Shown piece by piece: positions 34,101-37,100 of a stretch of 43,193 bases of DNA (the first letter of the stretch is position 1; each line of letters opens with the position of its first letter). The stretch is from Planctomycetaceae bacterium. Lineage in GTDB: Bacteria; Planctomycetota; Planctomycetia; Pirellulales; Pirellulaceae. The DNA is taken from assembly GCA_002685655.1 (NCBI GenBank), contig NYXM01000063.1, forward strand, positions 1-43,193, in the 5' to 3' direction. Under the pieces are notes generated by a model, which saw only the letters and a program-made list of their open reading frames with translations, was not told the origin of the DNA and did no database searches. The translations under genes were made by a program, and so were the position numbers.

Positions 34101-37100
34101 ATGGCGAAATCGGGTGTGGGCGTGGAAGGCCGACCCTCGAAACCGCTGGCATCGACAAATGTCACTTTGTAGTTGTAAACACCTTCTGGAAGACCGTCGC
34201 CATTGCGGGGCGTAAACGTGATCAAATCGACTGCGGGCCGCTCCAAGTCAAGCAACGGATCGCCCTGACTACCCTGAATCACCAGGTTCTCGGCGAGCAC
34301 ATGCACGATGTCTGTATCGTCCAACCGACCGGAAACCGCCAACGGTCGAAGGGCGTTGCCGGCTGGCGTCTCGATGCGAACAAACAGCCCGTTGGTCGAG
34401 TTGTTAAGGAGAAAGTTCGAGTGGATTTCGGGGCCAATTCGTTCGTAATCGGACGTAAAGACTCCTGCGGCCTGGAAGCGTGGCGAGTGGAAATTCGTTT
34501 CGTCAAAACTATTGGGTGACGCGGACATCGCCGAATCCGCGCTGTTGGTGATCCGATTGAAGGAAATTGTGGGGCGCGTTTCTGTCATCTGAATCGGATT
34601 TACGATTTGCTGGATACCGCCGATGACAACGTTGCCACCACCGCCATAACTGATGTCGGCGTGGTTGACGTAATTCAAGAAGATGCCTTCATTTTCCAGG
34701 CTCGGTCGCGATTCGCCGTTGTCGATATCGGCCCGAAAGACAATGCCGCCCCAATCACCGCGAGTGGCTGAAGTTGTCGGGGGATGCGTGTCTAATCCGA
34801 TGTTCTCATTCAGCCACGACGTGAAGAAGACATTTCGCTCCGGCGTGCCTAAGACTTGCAACGCTCCGCCGCTACGATTGACCGTCAACGAAGAACTGCC
34901 CACGCCAATCCGCGAGCGGCGCATTTTGAATATCGTGCCCGGGTCGATCATCACCGTGACACCCCGCGGGACGGCCATTTCCGTCCCATCTTCCAGGTTT
35001 GCCGGTCCACCGGCCGGGGGGAAGCCAATTTCATAGGCAAAATTGTCACCCAAGCTGTCGATTTTTTGGTCCGTGCCGCCGTTGCCGACGATGCGAACAA
35101 TATCGTCCGGGTGCGTAGCCGCAAAGGAGTTTGTCTGGCCAGAGCGAGCAATGCTGTTGAACGGTTTCTCAAGCGATCCGTCGGCGTTCGGCCCCGCCGT
35201 CTTGTCAACGAAAATTGTCTTGCCTTCAATTTCGATTCCAACAAAACCAAAACTCAGTGAAACCAAACGCTCCCCAGACAAGGTGATACGATTCGTACCT
35301 TCGGTCGTCGCACTTACATTAAATCCAGCGTTGGTGATCTTGGTACTCAACGTCTGCGCCAGAGTCTCGGAACTGCTGAACTCCGTGAAAGAAACGGGCT
35401 GGTTGCCAGCTGCGAAATTCGGAGGGGTGTCGTTGTCAAACTCGAATCGCTTGACGACACCCTGGCTGTTCGTAATGGTCACCACTTGCCCGTCGAGGAA
35501 TGAGTTGCCGTCGCCGGTGATTTCCAGCACGCGATTCAGAGGCCGAGTCTGGAACCAGAAGCTGTAAACGCCACCGGTTACTCCGTCGGCATCGCCATCC
35601 AAGGCGGTCTTTTGACCGTCCAAGTCGCGGATCGTATTTTCGTCTTCCACTTGTGAACGGAAGTTCAGTCGCAAGTCGTAAACACCTTGGCTGGCACCAC
35701 CAATGCCCGTGCCTTCGATTGTCGGATCGTAGTCGCTGTTGCCGCCTGCGCTGACCCCGATGTAGTAAGCACCCGGTCCAAGATCCATCTCGATCAGCGA
35801 GTCGCGACTAAAATAGTCGTCGTTCTGCGCGATCAGTTCACGTGTGCCGTTGGCGTTTTCGCGGTACAGACGGACGACCGTGTCCAAGAGGCTGGAATTC
35901 GGTAGACGTTGGGCAAACGTCTCCGCCGTGAATCGGCCAACGCGTCCTTCGTCAAGATCGATTGTGAAACGGTACAAGTCGATATCGATCCCGTCAGGAC
36001 GATACAGGTGTTGGCCATGAATAATGTCCGCGTTGCCCGGGTAAATCGACTCCGGGTCACCGACGTTGAAGAACGGAACACTGTCGCCGGTGATCGGATC
36101 GGTCGGCGCCGTAACCAATGCCATGACGTTGCTAGTCGGCAAGTCGTTGGCCAGGTCCAGACCCAACATCGCCCCGACCCCGACCATTGAGTTAACAAAC
36201 CAGTTCTCGCCAAAGTCCTCGTTCCATTGGATGCCATTGTCCATCACCAAGAGGCCGCTGGCGAAACGCGGGTCGATCCGCACGCGAAAATCGTTGGCGG
36301 CAAAATTCAACACGCCAGGTTCCGTCGGATCTAACGCGTTCAAGTCGCCCGTTGCCAAGGCCAGGCCTTCGCGGGCAGACTCGAGGAACTGTACGCCGAG
36401 GTAATTTCCCCACAATTGGAAGGCTTCTCGGGCACGGGCCTTCTGTTGTTCGGTGATCGCGTTCTGAAGCGCATCCCCTTGTTGGTCGACGCCGTAATCG
36501 TCCCGGAAGTTATACAGCACCGTGGTGGCGCCCGGCGTCGAATCTCGACCGCCATCCGCAAAATCCGCATTGATGTGCTGCTGAATGCCAGAACCGACTT
36601 CGTCGGGAATGTCGCGGTGGCCGGGTTCGTTGTTGGCACCAGGGAAGTCAAGCTCGAACGGCTGAGGGTTGATCGCCGAAGAAATAATGATGCCTTGCGA
36701 CGACTTTGTGATCGCGTCAAGGTCACCATCGACAATTACCTGACGGTCGTTGGTCAAATAGATGCGGTCCTTCACGGCAGTGCCGAGTCCCCGGAAACCT
36801 GCGAAATTAACGGCATCTGCCAGACGGACTGCCATCTCGTTGATCGACTCGCCACCGGTCAGCGTGACGGCAACGGCATTCGGATCGATCAGCGAAGGAC
36901 CGGTTTGCCCGACCGCTGCGCTGGTGATGACGAACCCATAGCCGGGGCCCGCGCCAAGCTGGATCTGGCCATTGCCGGTATCCACGAGCGAAATGCCCGA
37001 CAATCTGCCGTCGACGATCAGCCCGTCAAAGGCCGCGACGATCGCAGCAGCGATCTCGGCCTGACCGTCCGTGCCGCTGTCGAAATTCACCGCCACATTG

